Shown here: piece after piece, positions 16,037 to 24,881 of the stretch | How the letters are laid out: every line of letters begins with the position of its first letter | Position numbering within the stretch: position 1 is the first letter of the stretch | Position numbers and translations under genes: made by a program | The notes under the pieces: model-generated | What the model saw: the letters and a program-made list of their open reading frames with translations, nothing else | Database searches by the model: none | What the model was told of the DNA's origin: nothing | NCBI GenBank assembly: GCA_963522145.1 | Contig: CAUQXI010000017.1 | Location: 10,838 to 74,837, forward strand | DNA length: 64,000 bases | Source of the DNA: Mesorhizobium_B sp963522145 | GTDB taxonomy: Bacteria; Pseudomonadota; Alphaproteobacteria; Rhizobiales; Rhizobiaceae | Direction of reading: 5' to 3'

Positions 16037-16891
16037 ATGTCGAAGCCCGACCTCCAAAGCCTGCAACGTGCGATCGAATCCGCTTGGGACGCCCGCGAGG
16101 AGATATCGACGGATACGCGCGGCGAGGTCCGCGAGGCGGTGGAGACCGCGCTCGACCTGCTCGACCGCGGTGAGGCGCGTGTGGCCGAACGAGAGGCTGA
16201 CGGCTCCTGGCGCGTCAATCAATGGCTCAAGAAGGCGGTGCTTCTGTCCTTCCGCCTCAACCCCATGGAAGCAATCGAAGGCGCGCCGGGCGGCGCGTCC
16301 TGGTGGGACAAGGTGCCCTCGAAGTTTTCGGGCTGGAGCGGGCTGGATTTCGAGCGCGCGGGCTTCCGCGCGGTGCCGGGCGCGATCGTCCGGCGCTCGG
16401 CCTTTGTGGCCAGGGGCGCGATCCTGATGCCGTCCTTCGTCAATCTCGGCGCCTATGTGGGCGAAGGCACGATGGTGGACACCTGGGCTTCCGTCGGCTC
16501 CTGCGCGCAGATCGGCCGCAACGTGCATCTGTCGGGCGGTGCCGGCATCGGCGGCGTGCTTGAGCCCATGCAGGCCAATCCCACAATCATCGAGGACAAC
16601 TGCTTCATCGGCGCACGCTCGGAAGTGGTGGAAGGCGTGATCGTGCGCGAAGGCTCCGTGCTCGGCATGGGCGTGTTCCTCGGCCAGTCCACCAAGATCG
16701 TGGACCGGACGACCGGCGCGGTCAGCTACGGCGAGGTACCGGCGGGCTCGGTGGTGGTGGCAGGCTCGCTGCCCGGCAAGCCGCTAGCGAATGGCGAAGC
16801 CTCGCCGAGCCTTTACTGCGCCGTGATCGTCAAGCACGTGGATGCGGGCACCCGCGCCAAGACCTCGATCAACGATCTTCTTCGCGATTGA
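16037..16891 (+). CDS. dapD: 2,3,4,5-tetrahydropyridine-2,6-dicarboxylate N-succinyltransferase
   Basis: A 284-residue left-handed beta-helix acyltransferase that succinylates tetrahydrodipicolinate with succinyl-CoA in the lysine/diaminopimelate pathway. The N-terminal helical domain contains FRLNPM; hexapeptide repeats run from about residue 110 with MVDTWASVGSCAQIG, GAGIGGVLEP and EDNCFIGARSEVVEGV. Length matches the family. DapE, which acts two steps later, is encoded 3 kb downstream, separated by DUF805 genes, a hypothetical gene and a PQQ-type dehydrogenase gene. A TTGACC box at 15937 could be part of its promoter, but the -10 is poor. Confidence 0.96.
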   Translation: MSKPDLQSLQRAIESAWDAREEISTDTRGEVREAVETALDLLDRGEARVAEREADGSWRVNQWLKKAVLLSFRLNPMEAIEGAPGGASWWDKVPSKFSGWSGLDFERAGFRAVPGAIVRRSAFVARGAILMPSFVNLGAYVGEGTMVDTWASVGSCAQIGRNVHLSGGAGIGGVLEPMQANPTIIEDNCFIGARSEVVEGVIVREGSVLGMGVFLGQSTKIVDRTTGAVSYGEVPAGSVVVAGSLPGKPLANGEASPSLYCAVIVKHVDAGTRAKTSINDLLRD

Positions 16892-16903
16892 TCTTTAAGG
16901 CGG

Positions 16904-17305
16904 ATGCCATCAGGTTCCGCGACGCACCTCATGCCAGTGGAATCGATCGTGGAGTGGAGAAAGCTGTTCACAAGCGCGCGGGGTCGCATCGGCCGTGCCC
17001 GGTTCTGGGCGGGCGTGGCAGCAGTCTTCGCGCTGTGGGCCGCTCTCGGTGTGGCGATCAAGATGCTCGACCGGCCCGGCGCCGAGCCGCTTTCGGTCGT
17101 GCTGCTCGCAATATTGCTCCTGGTGCTACCGCTCGTTCCCCTCTGCGCCGTTTATGCAAAGCGCTGGCATGACCGCGACAAATCGGGCTGGTGGAGCCTG
17201 CTTCTGCTTGCGCCGGTGATCGGCCAGCTTTGGATCTTCGTCGAGCTCGGCATGGTTGCCGGCACCCGCGGCGCCAACCAGTATGGACCCGACCCTCTTG
17301 GCTGA
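16904..17305 (+). CDS. DUF805 family membrane protein (first of a pair)
   Basis: A 133-residue inner-membrane protein with three to four hydrophobic segments. The DUF805 pattern is visible: an N-terminal GRIGRARFWAG, then AKRWHDRDKSGWWSL, and the ending GTRGANQYGPDP. Function is unknown. The start may be ATG 16904 (after AAGGCGG) or ATG 16931. It lies 12 bases after dapD and overlaps the next DUF805 gene by 23 bases, so the genes look co-transcribed. Confidence 0.85.
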   Translation: MPSGSATHLMPVESIVEWRKLFTSARGRIGRARFWAGVAAVFALWAALGVAIKMLDRPGAEPLSVVLLAILLLVLPLVPLCAVYAKRWHDRDKSGWWSLLLLAPVIGQLWIFVELGMVAGTRGANQYGPDPLG

Positions 17306-17684
17306 TACGAAACAGGACGCAACCGTGGACTGGGTCTGGTTCTTCTTCCGCATCAAGGGGCGGGTGAGCCGCCAGACCTTTTTTCTGGGCGGTCTTCTGC
17401 TCGCTGTGTTTCAGGCCTTTCCGCTCTACCGCTTCTCGCTGGTGCCGCAGGACAGTTCGCAGGCGCAGGCCTGGGCATCCGTGTTTTTCCTCGTCGGCAT
17501 TGCAACCCTTTGGTCGAACGTTGCGCTCGGCGTAAAGCGGCTGCACGACATCGACAAGCCCGGATTGGCGGCGATCTCCCTTTTTGTCCCGATCGTGCAG
17601 CTGATCGCCTTTCTGGTGCTCTGCTTCTTTCCGGGAACGCGCGGACCCAACACCTATGGCGAACGCACCAACGCTCCCGCCTGA
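17283..17684 (+). CDS. DUF805 family membrane protein (second of a pair)
   Basis: A 133-residue membrane protein paralogous to the preceding gene. The shared landmarks are KGRVSRQTFFLGG near the N-terminus, the central KRLHDIDKPGLAA, and the ending GTRGPNTYGERT. ATG 17283 is preferred over an upstream in-frame ATG (17256) that would overlap further. It overlaps both neighbours (23 and 29 bases), pointing to translational coupling. Function unknown. Confidence 0.85.
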   Translation: MDPTLLADTKQDATVDWVWFFFRIKGRVSRQTFFLGGLLLAVFQAFPLYRFSLVPQDSSQAQAWASVFFLVGIATLWSNVALGVKRLHDIDKPGLAAISLFVPIVQLIAFLVLCFFPGTRGPNTYGERTNAPA

Positions 17685-18426
17685 GCAGGCATCTCCAGCG
17701 GAAAAGCCAGCCGGCGAACGCTTCCGCACGCTCGATCCGCGCAAGATCATCAAAACCACCGAAACGCTTTCGGCGCGCGTGTTCGAGCGCTTTCCCGATT
17801 CCGGACTATCGCGCGTGGCAAGCGATTTTGTGTTGCTCGCGCGGGATCTCTCCCAAACGGCGCAAAGCCTCAAAGGTCCGATCTGGCCAGTGCGCATCGG
17901 CATCGCGGTGGCGATCCTGGCGGGCGCGACCGTGTTCGGCCTCGTGGGAACGGTGTTCCACTTCGACCGGCTGTCGTCGGACGCCGCGCTCGATTTCGTG
18001 CAGGGCGTGGAAGCCTCGCTGAACACGGTGATCCTCGCCTGCCTCGGATTATTCACCCTGATCACCACGGAAGAACGCATGAAGCGTAAGCGGGTCTTCC
18101 GCGCGCTGCACGGGCTTCGCTCGCTGATCCATGTCGTGGACATGCACCAGCTGACAAAGGACCCGGCAGCGCTGTCACCCGACTTCCGCCCCACCGCGCA
18201 TTCGCCGGCACGGATCACGGATGCGGCCGACCTCGCGCGCTATCTCGATTACTGCTCGGAGATGCTGTCCATCACCGGCAAGCTCGCGGCCCTCTTCGCG
18301 CAATCGGTGAACGACGCCGTGGTGATCGATGCCGTCAACGACATCGAGACGCTTGGCTCGAACCTGTCGCGCAAGATCTGGCAGAAGATCACTTTGATCG
18401 ATGAGCGCGCGAAGCGACGCGGCTGA
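17656..18426 (+). CDS. Hypothetical two-pass membrane protein
   Basis: A 256-residue protein that I do not recognise beyond a rhizobial hypothetical. A polar N-terminal domain (about 77 residues) is followed by transmembrane helices near 80-100 (IAVAILAGATVFGLVGTVF) and 125-142 (LNTVILACLGLFTLITT), then a soluble C-terminal domain of about 110 residues. It overlaps the second DUF805 gene by 29 bases. Its last codons form the first copy of a 29-bp tandem repeat, and its stop TGA straddles the boundary between repeat copies 1 and 2. Confidence 0.7.
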   Translation: MANAPTLPPEQASPAEKPAGERFRTLDPRKIIKTTETLSARVFERFPDSGLSRVASDFVLLARDLSQTAQSLKGPIWPVRIGIAVAILAGATVFGLVGTVFHFDRLSSDAALDFVQGVEASLNTVILACLGLFTLITTEERMKRKRVFRALHGLRSLIHVVDMHQLTKDPAALSPDFRPTAHSPARITDAADLARYLDYCSEMLSITGKLAALFAQSVNDAVVIDAVNDIETLGSNLSRKIWQKITLIDERAKRRG

Positions 18427-18490
18427 TCGATAAGCCCGCAAAGCAGTGCGGCCGATCGATGGGCGCACAAAGCGACGCGGGCGATCGATA
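18396..18490. repeat. 29-bp tandem repeat, three copies plus a partial fourth
   Basis: Units start at 18396, 18425 and 18454, each beginning GATCGAT and ending with a GCGG-type tail; a partial copy GATCGATA starts at 18483. Copy 1 is the 3' end of the hypothetical membrane-protein gene. Read in the frame of copy 1, the three units would encode IDERAKRRG, IDKPAKQCG and IDGRTKRRG. Copies 2 and 3 therefore look like tandem duplications of a coding end, now outside the gene because 29 is not a multiple of three. Confidence 0.85.
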
Positions 18491-18556
18491 GCTTCTTACC
18501 TTGAGGCGAGACCCGGCTGCGCCATATGGGGCTTCGATCCTTTGGAGCGTTGTTCC

Positions 18557-19915
18557 GTGAAGAAGCTGATTGCTGTTCTCGTCCTGCTTGTCATCATCGG
18601 TGCTGGCGCGTGGTATGTCGTTCGTGGCGAAAGCGCGAACCTGCCCGTCGCGGAGGGCTATGGCCCCAATCCGACACTGCCCGCGCCCAAGAAGCAGCTG
18701 ATCCCCACCGTGAAGGTGGCGGAGGCATCGAGTTGGCCGGCGGGCGCAGCGCCAACCGCCGCCACAGGCCTCCTCGTCAATCGCTTCGCCGAGGGACTCG
18801 ATCATCCGCGCTGGCTTCACGTTTTGCCCAACGGCGACGTGCTGGTCGCCGAATCGAACCGCCCGCCCGCGCCGGACGAAGGCTTTTCGCTGCGCGGCTT
18901 CGCCATGGGTCTGTTCATGGGCAAGGCTGGCGCGGAAGTGCCCTCCGCCAACCGCATTACCCTGCTGCGCGATGCGGACGGAGACGGTGTGGCTGAAATG
19001 AAGACGTCCTTCATCGAAGGCCTGCTCTCGCCCTTCGGCATGACCCTGTTGAATGGCAGGCTCTACGTGGCGAATGCCGATGCGATCGTGGCCTTTCCCT
19101 ACAAGGACGGCGACACGAAGATCGCGGCGGCGCCTGAAAAGATCGTCGATCTGCCTGCCGGCCGCAATCATCACTGGACCAAGGATGTCATCGCAAGCGC
19201 GAACGGCACCAAGCTTTATGCGACGGTCGGCTCCAACTCCAATGCCGCCGAGAACGGGATGGAAGAGGAAGAAAACCGCGCCGCCGTATTGGAGATCGAC
19301 CTCGCCACCAAACAGACGCGTCTTTTCGCTTCCGGCCTCCGCAATCCGAATGGCCTGTCGTGGAACCCGGAGGATGGCCGACTCTGGGTCGTCGTCAACG
19401 AGCGCGACGAGATCGGCTCAGACCTTGTGCCCGACTACATGACCTCCGTGAAGGACGGCGGCTTCTACGGTTGGCCTTACAGCTATTGGGGACAGAACGT
19501 GGACTCGCGGGTCGAGCCGCAGAAGCCGGACCTTGTGGCCAAGGCGATCAAGCCCGATTACGGCCTTGGCGCGCATACCGCCTCGCTCGGCCTCACCTTC
19601 TACACCGGCGAGGCGTTGCCGGCCGAATATCGCAACGGCGCATTTATCGGCCAACATGGCTCATGGAACCGCCGCCCCTTTTCGGGCTACAAGGTCGTCT
19701 TCGTGCCGTTCTCCGGCGGCAAGCCAAGCGGCGAGCCGAAGGATATCCTGACCGGCTTCGTCAACGGGAATGAGCAGGCGATGGGCCGTCCGGTCGGCGT
19801 GCGGGTGGATGCGCGCGGCGCGCTTCTGGTGGCGGACGATGTCGGCAACATCATCTGGCGCGTATCGCCCGCGGCCGCCTCGGCGCAGAACACATCGGCG
19901 CTGAATCCCTCGTGA
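18557..19915 (+). CDS. PQQ-dependent sugar (L-sorbosone-type) dehydrogenase
   Basis: A 452-residue protein with an N-terminal signal-anchor (VLVLLVIIGAGAWYVV, about residues 6-21) and a six-bladed beta-propeller of the GSDH/sorbosone dehydrogenase family. Conserved landmarks are GLDHPRWLHVLPNGDVLVAES, AGRNHHWTKD, SGLRNPNGLSW and GQHGSWNRRPFSGYKV. It would oxidise an aldose or aldehyde in the periplasm using PQQ and pass electrons to the respiratory chain; the substrate is unknown. GTG 18557 sits just before the hydrophobic leader and is preferred over starts inside the upstream tandem repeat. Confidence 0.85.
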   Translation: MKKLIAVLVLLVIIGAGAWYVVRGESANLPVAEGYGPNPTLPAPKKQLIPTVKVAEASSWPAGAAPTAATGLLVNRFAEGLDHPRWLHVLPNGDVLVAESNRPPAPDEGFSLRGFAMGLFMGKAGAEVPSANRITLLRDADGDGVAEMKTSFIEGLLSPFGMTLLNGRLYVANADAIVAFPYKDGDTKIAAAPEKIVDLPAGRNHHWTKDVIASANGTKLYATVGSNSNAAENGMEEEENRAAVLEIDLATKQTRLFASGLRNPNGLSWNPEDGRLWVVVNERDEIGSDLVPDYMTSVKDGGFYGWPYSYWGQNVDSRVEPQKPDLVAKAIKPDYGLGAHTASLGLTFYTGEALPAEYRNGAFIGQHGSWNRRPFSGYKVVFVPFSGGKPSGEPKDILTGFVNGNEQAMGRPVGVRVDARGALLVADDVGNIIWRVSPAAASAQNTSALNPS

Positions 19916-19948
19916 CAGCACGGTGAGTGGGAGGGTAAGGCTCGCGCC

Positions 19949-21148
19949 ATGCCCTCACCCTCCTCCTTGCCGGTCGACCCGGCAGAAAACCTCGCCAGCT
20001 TGATCCGCTGCCGCTCGGTCACGCCGGACGATGGCGGCGCGCTATCTGCGCTGCAAGCCATGCTCGCGCCGATGGGCTTCCGGGTCGACCGGCCAGTCTT
20101 CACCGAAGCTGGCACGCCGGATGTCGAGAACCTCTATGCCCGGCTGTCCGGCAACGGACCGCATCTGATGTTCGCGGGGCACACTGATGTAGTGCCGCCG
20201 GGAGACGAGGCGTCGTGGAAGCATCCGCCCTTCTCGACCGCGATCGCCAACAACGAGATGTGGGGCCGCGGCGCGGTGGACATGAAAGGTGGCATCGCCT
20301 GTTTCGTGGCCGCTCTTGCCCGTCATTTTCAGCGCGAGCCGACGCTGAAAGGCTCGGTGTCTCTGCTGATCACGGGCGACGAGGAAGGCCCTGCCATCAA
20401 CGGCACGACCAAGCTTCTCGAATGGGCGGCGGCTCGCGGCGAAAGCTGGGATGGTGCGATCGTGGGCGAGCCGACCAGTGTCGAGGCGATCGGCGACACG
20501 GTGAAGATCGGCCGGCGCGGGTCGCTGTCAGGCCGCGCGATGGTGGAGGGCCGGCAGGGCCATGTCGCCTACCCGCATCTCGCGGACAATCCCCTGCGCG
20601 GCATGGCCACGCTGCTCGACGCGCTTCTCGCGGAGCCGTTCGATGGTGGCACGGCCGAGTTTCCCGCCACCAATCTGGAACCCACCTCGATCGATACAGG
20701 CAACCGAGCGACCAACGTCATCCCGGCGCGAGCAAGCCTCGACTTCAACATCCGCTTCAACGACCGATGGAACGTCGAAACGCTTCAAGCAGAGGTGCAC
20801 GGAAGGCTCGACCGTGCAGCGGAAGATTTACGCCATCGACCCGGCGCAAACAGCGAAATCTCGTTTTCGATCGAGTGGCGCGACCGGCCGAGCGACGTAT
20901 TCCTGACCCGTGACGAGCGGCTGGTGGGGCTGATCTCGAACGCGATCCAGGCTGTGACCGGCCGCACCGGCGAACTCTCCACCGGCGGCGGCACATCGGA
21001 TGCCCGCTTCATCAAGGATTACTGCCCGGTGGTGGAGTTCGGGCTCGTCGGCAAGACGATGCATATGGTGGACGAGCGCGTGCCGCTCAGCGATCTCGAA
21101 ACGCTGACGCAGGTGTACGAGCGCTTCCTGGCAGAGTGGTTCGCGTAA
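19949..21148 (+). CDS. dapE: Succinyl-diaminopimelate desuccinylase
   Basis: A 399-residue M20-family dinuclear zinc hydrolase that converts N-succinyl-LL-DAP to LL-DAP for lysine and peptidoglycan. Metal and catalytic motifs are FAGHTDVVPPGD (His and Asp), GRGAVDMKGGIA and ITGDEEGPAINGT with the catalytic Glu pair; the C-terminal zinc ligand lies in the VGKTMHMVDE region. It starts 33 bases after the PQQ dehydrogenase gene. Its stop faces truA's stop 11 bases away. Confidence 0.95.
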   Translation: MPSPSSLPVDPAENLASLIRCRSVTPDDGGALSALQAMLAPMGFRVDRPVFTEAGTPDVENLYARLSGNGPHLMFAGHTDVVPPGDEASWKHPPFSTAIANNEMWGRGAVDMKGGIACFVAALARHFQREPTLKGSVSLLITGDEEGPAINGTTKLLEWAAARGESWDGAIVGEPTSVEAIGDTVKIGRRGSLSGRAMVEGRQGHVAYPHLADNPLRGMATLLDALLAEPFDGGTAEFPATNLEPTSIDTGNRATNVIPARASLDFNIRFNDRWNVETLQAEVHGRLDRAAEDLRHRPGANSEISFSIEWRDRPSDVFLTRDERLVGLISNAIQAVTGRTGELSTGGGTSDARFIKDYCPVVEFGLVGKTMHMVDERVPLSDLETLTQVYERFLAEWFA

Positions 21149-21159
21149 AAACCTCGCCG

Positions 21160-21912
21160 CTAGCTCTCCCCGTAATCCACCCGCTCCAGATAAAGCCCTT
21201 CCGGCGGGGCGATGCCGGCGCAGGCGGCGCGGCTTCGGGCGTCGAGCGCGCGGCGGAGATCGGCCGGTTCCCAGCCGCCCTCGCCCACCCGCTTCAGGCT
21301 GCCCACCATGGAGCGCACCTGATTGTGCAGAAAGGAGCGCGCGGAGGCTGTGATCGCGATGCGGTCGCCTTCTCGCGTCACGTCGAGCCTGTCGAGGGTG
21401 CGGAGCGGACTGTTCGCCTGGCACTGGACGGAACGGAAGGTGGTGAAGTCGTGCCGGCCGAGCAGCAGGTGTGCTGCTTCACCCATGCGCGCGGCATCGA
21501 GCGCTTTCGGCACCCACCAGACGCGGCCTTTTTCCAGCGCCGGCGGGGCGCGGCGGTTGAGGATGAGGTAGCGATAGTGCCGGGCCGTGGCGGAGAAGCG
21601 CGCGTCCCATTCCGGCGGAACGGCATGGGCGGCCGTGATCGAGACCGCCTCGCCCGCCAGTTGAAGATGCGCGTTGATCGCGTCGCGCACCGTTTTCTCG
21701 CTCCACTCGCGCCCAAGGTCGAGATGCGCCACCTGGCCGGTGGCATGCACCCCCGCATCCGTGCGGCCCGCGCCGCGCAGCGAGATGGCTTCGCCGGAGA
21801 AAGCCAGCACCGCCGCCTCGATCGCGCCCTGTACGGTGCGCAGGTCCGCCTGCCGCTGCCAGCCCGCGTAGGGGCGGCCGTCATATTCGATGTCGATGCG
21901 AAAGCGCGGCAT
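21160..21912 (-). CDS. truA: tRNA pseudouridine(38-40) synthase
   Basis: A 250-residue enzyme that isomerises uridines 38-40 in tRNA anticodon arms. The catalytic Asp is in GAGRTDAGVHA (about residue 52). N-terminal IEYDGRPYAGWQRQ and the RSFLHNQVRSMVG motif near residue 205 are family hallmarks. Start ATG 21912 overlaps the fmt stop by one base (TGATG). It is the last gene of a def-fmt-truA minus-strand operon. Confidence 0.96.
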   Translation of the reverse strand: MPRFRIDIEYDGRPYAGWQRQADLRTVQGAIEAAVLAFSGEAISLRGAGRTDAGVHATGQVAHLDLGREWSEKTVRDAINAHLQLAGEAVSITAAHAVPPEWDARFSATARHYRYLILNRRAPPALEKGRVWWVPKALDAARMGEAAHLLLGRHDFTTFRSVQCQANSPLRTLDRLDVTREGDRIAITASARSFLHNQVRSMVGSLKRVGEGGWEPADLRRALDARSRAACAGIAPPEGLYLERVDYGES

Positions 21913-22832
21913 CAGGTCAAGCGATCGCCGGGCCTGAGGCGCGCGCCGCGCATGAACTCCGCTGCCGGCTGAGGGCGTGCGCCCGCTTTCTGCACTTCAA
22001 GAAGGCGAATTGCGCCATTGCCGCAGGCGATCGTCATCTGCTCGTCGAGGATTTCACCGGGCGTCGCCGCGCCGTTCGAGAGCGTCGAGCGCAGCAGCTT
22101 CACGCGCGCGGCGCCGACCTCACACCATGCGCCGGGAAAGGGAGACAGGCCGCGAATACGATCATGGACTTCGCCTGCGGACAGCGCCCAGTCGATCCGT
22201 GTCTCGTTCTTGTCGATCTTGGCGGCGTAGGTGATGCCCTCTTCCGCCTGCGGCGTGAAGGAAAGCTCGCCTGCTTCGAACCGGCGCAAAGCATCCACGG
22301 TCAGGCGCGCGCAGAGTGCTGACAGGCGGTCGTGCAACTCGCCTGCCGTCTCGTCCGCGCCGATGGCCAGTCGCTCGGCGAGGCCAACCGGACCGGTGTC
22401 CAGTCCGCGCTCCATCCGCATGATCATCATGCCGGTTTCGGTGTCTCCGGCCATCACGGCGCGCTGGATGGGCGCGGCGCCGCGCCAGCGGGGAAGCAGG
22501 GAGGCGTGGCCGTTGAGGCACCCAAGACGCGGCGCGTCGAGAACGGCGGCAGGCAGGATCAGGCCGTAGGCCACCACCACGGGAACATCGGCTTTGAGCA
22601 CGCGGAAGGCTTCGTGCTCGGCTTCCCCCTTGAGGGACAGCGGCGTGCGGACCGGAAGGCCGAGGCGTTCGGCTTCCTGCGCCACAGGCGAGGAAACGAG
22701 CTCAAGCCCGCGCCGGCCGGCGGGACGCGGCGGCTGGGAATATACGCAGACGATCTCATGCCCGGCCTCAGCGATCGCGCGAAGCGTGGGCACGGAAAAC
22801 TCCGGCGTGCCCATAAAGACCAACCGCAGCAT
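21912..22832 (-). CDS. fmt: Methionyl-tRNA formyltransferase
   Basis: A 306-residue enzyme that formylates Met-tRNAfMet using 10-formyl-tetrahydrofolate. The N-terminal FMGTPEFSVPTL and the catalytic stretch NGHASLLPRWRGAAPIQRA (Asn and His of the catalytic triad) with GLDTGPVG are present, followed by the C-terminal OB-like tRNA-binding domain. The second residue of the usual N-I/V-H motif is Gly here. It starts 4 bases after def, forming the usual deformylase/formyltransferase pair. Confidence 0.96.
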   Translation of the reverse strand: MLRLVFMGTPEFSVPTLRAIAEAGHEIVCVYSQPPRPAGRRGLELVSSPVAQEAERLGLPVRTPLSLKGEAEHEAFRVLKADVPVVVAYGLILPAAVLDAPRLGCLNGHASLLPRWRGAAPIQRAVMAGDTETGMMIMRMERGLDTGPVGLAERLAIGADETAGELHDRLSALCARLTVDALRRFEAGELSFTPQAEEGITYAAKIDKNETRIDWALSAGEVHDRIRGLSPFPGAWCEVGAARVKLLRSTLSNGAATPGEILDEQMTIACGNGAIRLLEVQKAGARPQPAAEFMRGARLRPGDRLT

Positions 22833-22836
22833 AGCG

Positions 22837-23370
22837 CTAGCCGGCGAGGCGCGAGGGTGCGGGACGATCCCGGGCGAGCTTCTTGAACCGGCGCACCACC
22901 ATGTCGCGCTTCAGCTTGGAGATATGGTCGATGAACAGCACCCCGTTCAGATGGTCCATCTCATGCTGGAGGCAGGTCGCGAGCAGGCCCTCCGCGGCGA
23001 CCTCCTGGGCCTTGCCGTTGCCGTCGAGGAATCGGACGCGCAGGCTCGCGGGGCGCTCCACCTCGGCGTAATAGTCGGGGATGGACAGGCAGCCTTCCTC
23101 ATAGGTCGAGCGCTCGTCGCCCGTTTCCAGCACTTCCGGGTTGATGAAGACCTGCGGCTCGGGCTTTTCCCCTTCCTTGGCGAGGTCGATCACAAGCATC
23201 CGGATCGGCTCGCCGATCTGCACCGCGGCAAGACCGATGCCTGGCGCGTCATGCATGGTTTCGATCATGTCGGAAGCGAGCTTCTGCAAGCCGGCGTCGA
23301 TCAGCGCCACGGGCGCGGAAACCTGCCGGAGGATCGGATCGGGAAGAAGGACGAGCGGTCGGATAGCCAT
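22837..23370 (-). CDS. def: Peptide deformylase
   Basis: A 177-residue Fe/Zn metallohydrolase that removes the N-formyl group from nascent proteins. All three motifs are visible: GIGLAAVQIG (about residues 45-54), EGCLSIP with the metal-binding Cys, and QHEMDHLNG with two metal-binding His and the catalytic Glu. First gene of the def-fmt-truA operon; it reads divergently from rmuC with a 108-base gap. Confidence 0.97.
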   Translation of the reverse strand: MAIRPLVLLPDPILRQVSAPVALIDAGLQKLASDMIETMHDAPGIGLAAVQIGEPIRMLVIDLAKEGEKPEPQVFINPEVLETGDERSTYEEGCLSIPDYYAEVERPASLRVRFLDGNGKAQEVAAEGLLATCLQHEMDHLNGVLFIDHISKLKRDMVVRRFKKLARDRPAPSRLAG

Positions 23371-23478
23371 GGCGTTCAGGTAAGTCCTCGTTTTCAGGCC
23401 GTCAACAAAACCGTGGCCTCACGTGGTTGATCCCCGTTTGTTCCGCCCTTCTTAACATGTTCCGGCCAAGCTCCGCTC

Positions 23479-24675
23479 ATGGACGCCTCATCTTCCCTCC
23501 TTGCCGCGCGGCTCGGTGCTTCCACCATCACAGCGGGTGAAATGCTCGGCTGGGCGGCGTTAGGTTTGATCCTGCTCGTGAGTGCCTGCGTGCTTGCCGC
23601 AAGGGGCCGCGCGCAAACGGCTCGGGCGGTGGAGGCGCGCATGGAGGCGTTCGCACGGGCGCAGGCCGAACTCGGCGGACGCCTTGGCGCGGTGGCCGAG
23701 GCACTGGGTGCGCGTCAGGCGGAACTCAACCGGTCGATCGGCCAGCGCCTCGACGTGATGACGGGCCGGATCGGCCAGACCATGGTGGAGCAGACACGCG
23801 CGACTCACCTCAATCTCGCGCGGTTGGGTGAGCGTCTGGCCGCGATCGACACGGCGCAGGCCAACATCCAGAACCTCGCGGGCCAAGTGGTGAAACTTCA
23901 GGCCGTGCTGTCCGACAAGCAGGCGCGCGGCGCCTTCGGGCAAGGCCGCATGGAAGCGATCGTGGCCGATGCGCTGCCCGCCGGCAGCTTCGAGTTCCAG
24001 GCCTCGCTGTCCAACGGCAGCCGTCCTGACTGCCTGATCCGCATGCCGAACAACCAGCCCGCGCTTGCGGTGGATGCGAAGTTTCCGCTCGAAGCCTGGA
24101 ACGCGATCCGCGCGGCAGACACGCCGGAAGCCAAGCGCGCTGCTGCCCAGAGCTTTCGGCGGGACATCGAGACGCATATCCGCGACATCGCCGGCAAGTA
24201 TCTTCTGCCCGGCGAAACGCAGGACACGGCCTTCATGTTCGTGCCGTCCGAAAGCGTGTTTTCCGAAATCCACGAGAATTTCGAGGCTGTCGTGCAGCGG
24301 GCGCACCGCGCGCGGGTGGTGATCGTGTCCCCCTCGCTGCTGATGCTCTCGATCCAGGTTATCCAGGGCATCCTCAAGGATGCGCGAATGCGCGAGCAGG
24401 CGCATCTGATCCAGACCGAGGTGGCGAAGCTCGCCGACGACATCGCCAGGCTCGACGAGCGCGCCCGTCGGCTCAACACGCATTTCGGCCAAACGGCACG
24501 TGATGTGGAAGAGATCCTGTCAGCCACGGCGCGCGTTTCCAAGCGAAGCGCGCGCATCGAGGCGCTTGAACTTTCGACGCCCGAAGACGTTTCGGCCGCT
24601 GAACCGCTGGCGGCGCGGCCGGGCGAGACACGCGCGGCTCAGTTGCGGCTCAGGATCGTGGAAGACACAGAATAG
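23479..24675 (+). CDS. rmuC: DNA recombination protein RmuC
   Basis: A 398-residue protein with an N-terminal membrane anchor (AALGLILLVSACVLAA, about residues 30-46), a long coiled coil (about 50-150), and the RmuC core. The core shows FEFQASLSNGSRPDCLIRMPN, LAVDAKFPLEAW and FMFVPSESVFSE, resembling a restriction-endonuclease-like fold. RmuC limits inversions and other rearrangements at short repeats in E. coli. It is placed beside def-fmt-truA in rhizobia. Confidence 0.92.
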   Translation: MDASSSLLAARLGASTITAGEMLGWAALGLILLVSACVLAARGRAQTARAVEARMEAFARAQAELGGRLGAVAEALGARQAELNRSIGQRLDVMTGRIGQTMVEQTRATHLNLARLGERLAAIDTAQANIQNLAGQVVKLQAVLSDKQARGAFGQGRMEAIVADALPAGSFEFQASLSNGSRPDCLIRMPNNQPALAVDAKFPLEAWNAIRAADTPEAKRAAAQSFRRDIETHIRDIAGKYLLPGETQDTAFMFVPSESVFSEIHENFEAVVQRAHRARVVIVSPSLLMLSIQVIQGILKDARMREQAHLIQTEVAKLADDIARLDERARRLNTHFGQTARDVEEILSATARVSKRSARIEALELSTPEDVSAAEPLAARPGETRAAQLRLRIVEDTE

Positions 24676-24749
24676 AACTTGTGCTTCGCGGCTTGCCCCT
24701 GTCCCACGATTGCGCTTCAATCACCCACACGCAAAGGAGAACCTAGAAC

Positions 24750-24878
24750 ATGGCCAAAGGCCAGATGCGCTCCAACAAGGAAACGCGCAAACCCAAGAAG
24801 GACAGCAAAAAGGCTGCGGCTGAGAAGACCACCGCAGCGCCCGTGATGGCGCTCAGGGTCAAGAAGCCTGAGAAATAA
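24750..24878 (+). CDS. Small lysine-rich hypothetical protein
   Basis: A 42-residue, strongly basic protein (MAKGQMRSNKETRKPKKD, ending RVKKPEK) with an AAAEKTTAA middle. A good ribosome-binding site (AAAGGAGA) precedes the ATG, and a clean rho-independent terminator starts four bases after the TAA, so this is an independent small gene. I recall similar short Lys-rich proteins as hypotheticals in rhizobia. Composition suggests nucleic-acid binding; that is only a guess. Confidence 0.72.
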   Translation: MAKGQMRSNKETRKPKKDSKKAAAEKTTAAPVMALRVKKPEK

Positions 24879-24881
24879 TGG

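Noticed and set aside
18396..18490. CRISPR array
   Set aside because: The repeats are directly adjacent with no spacers and only about three copies; it is a tandem duplication.
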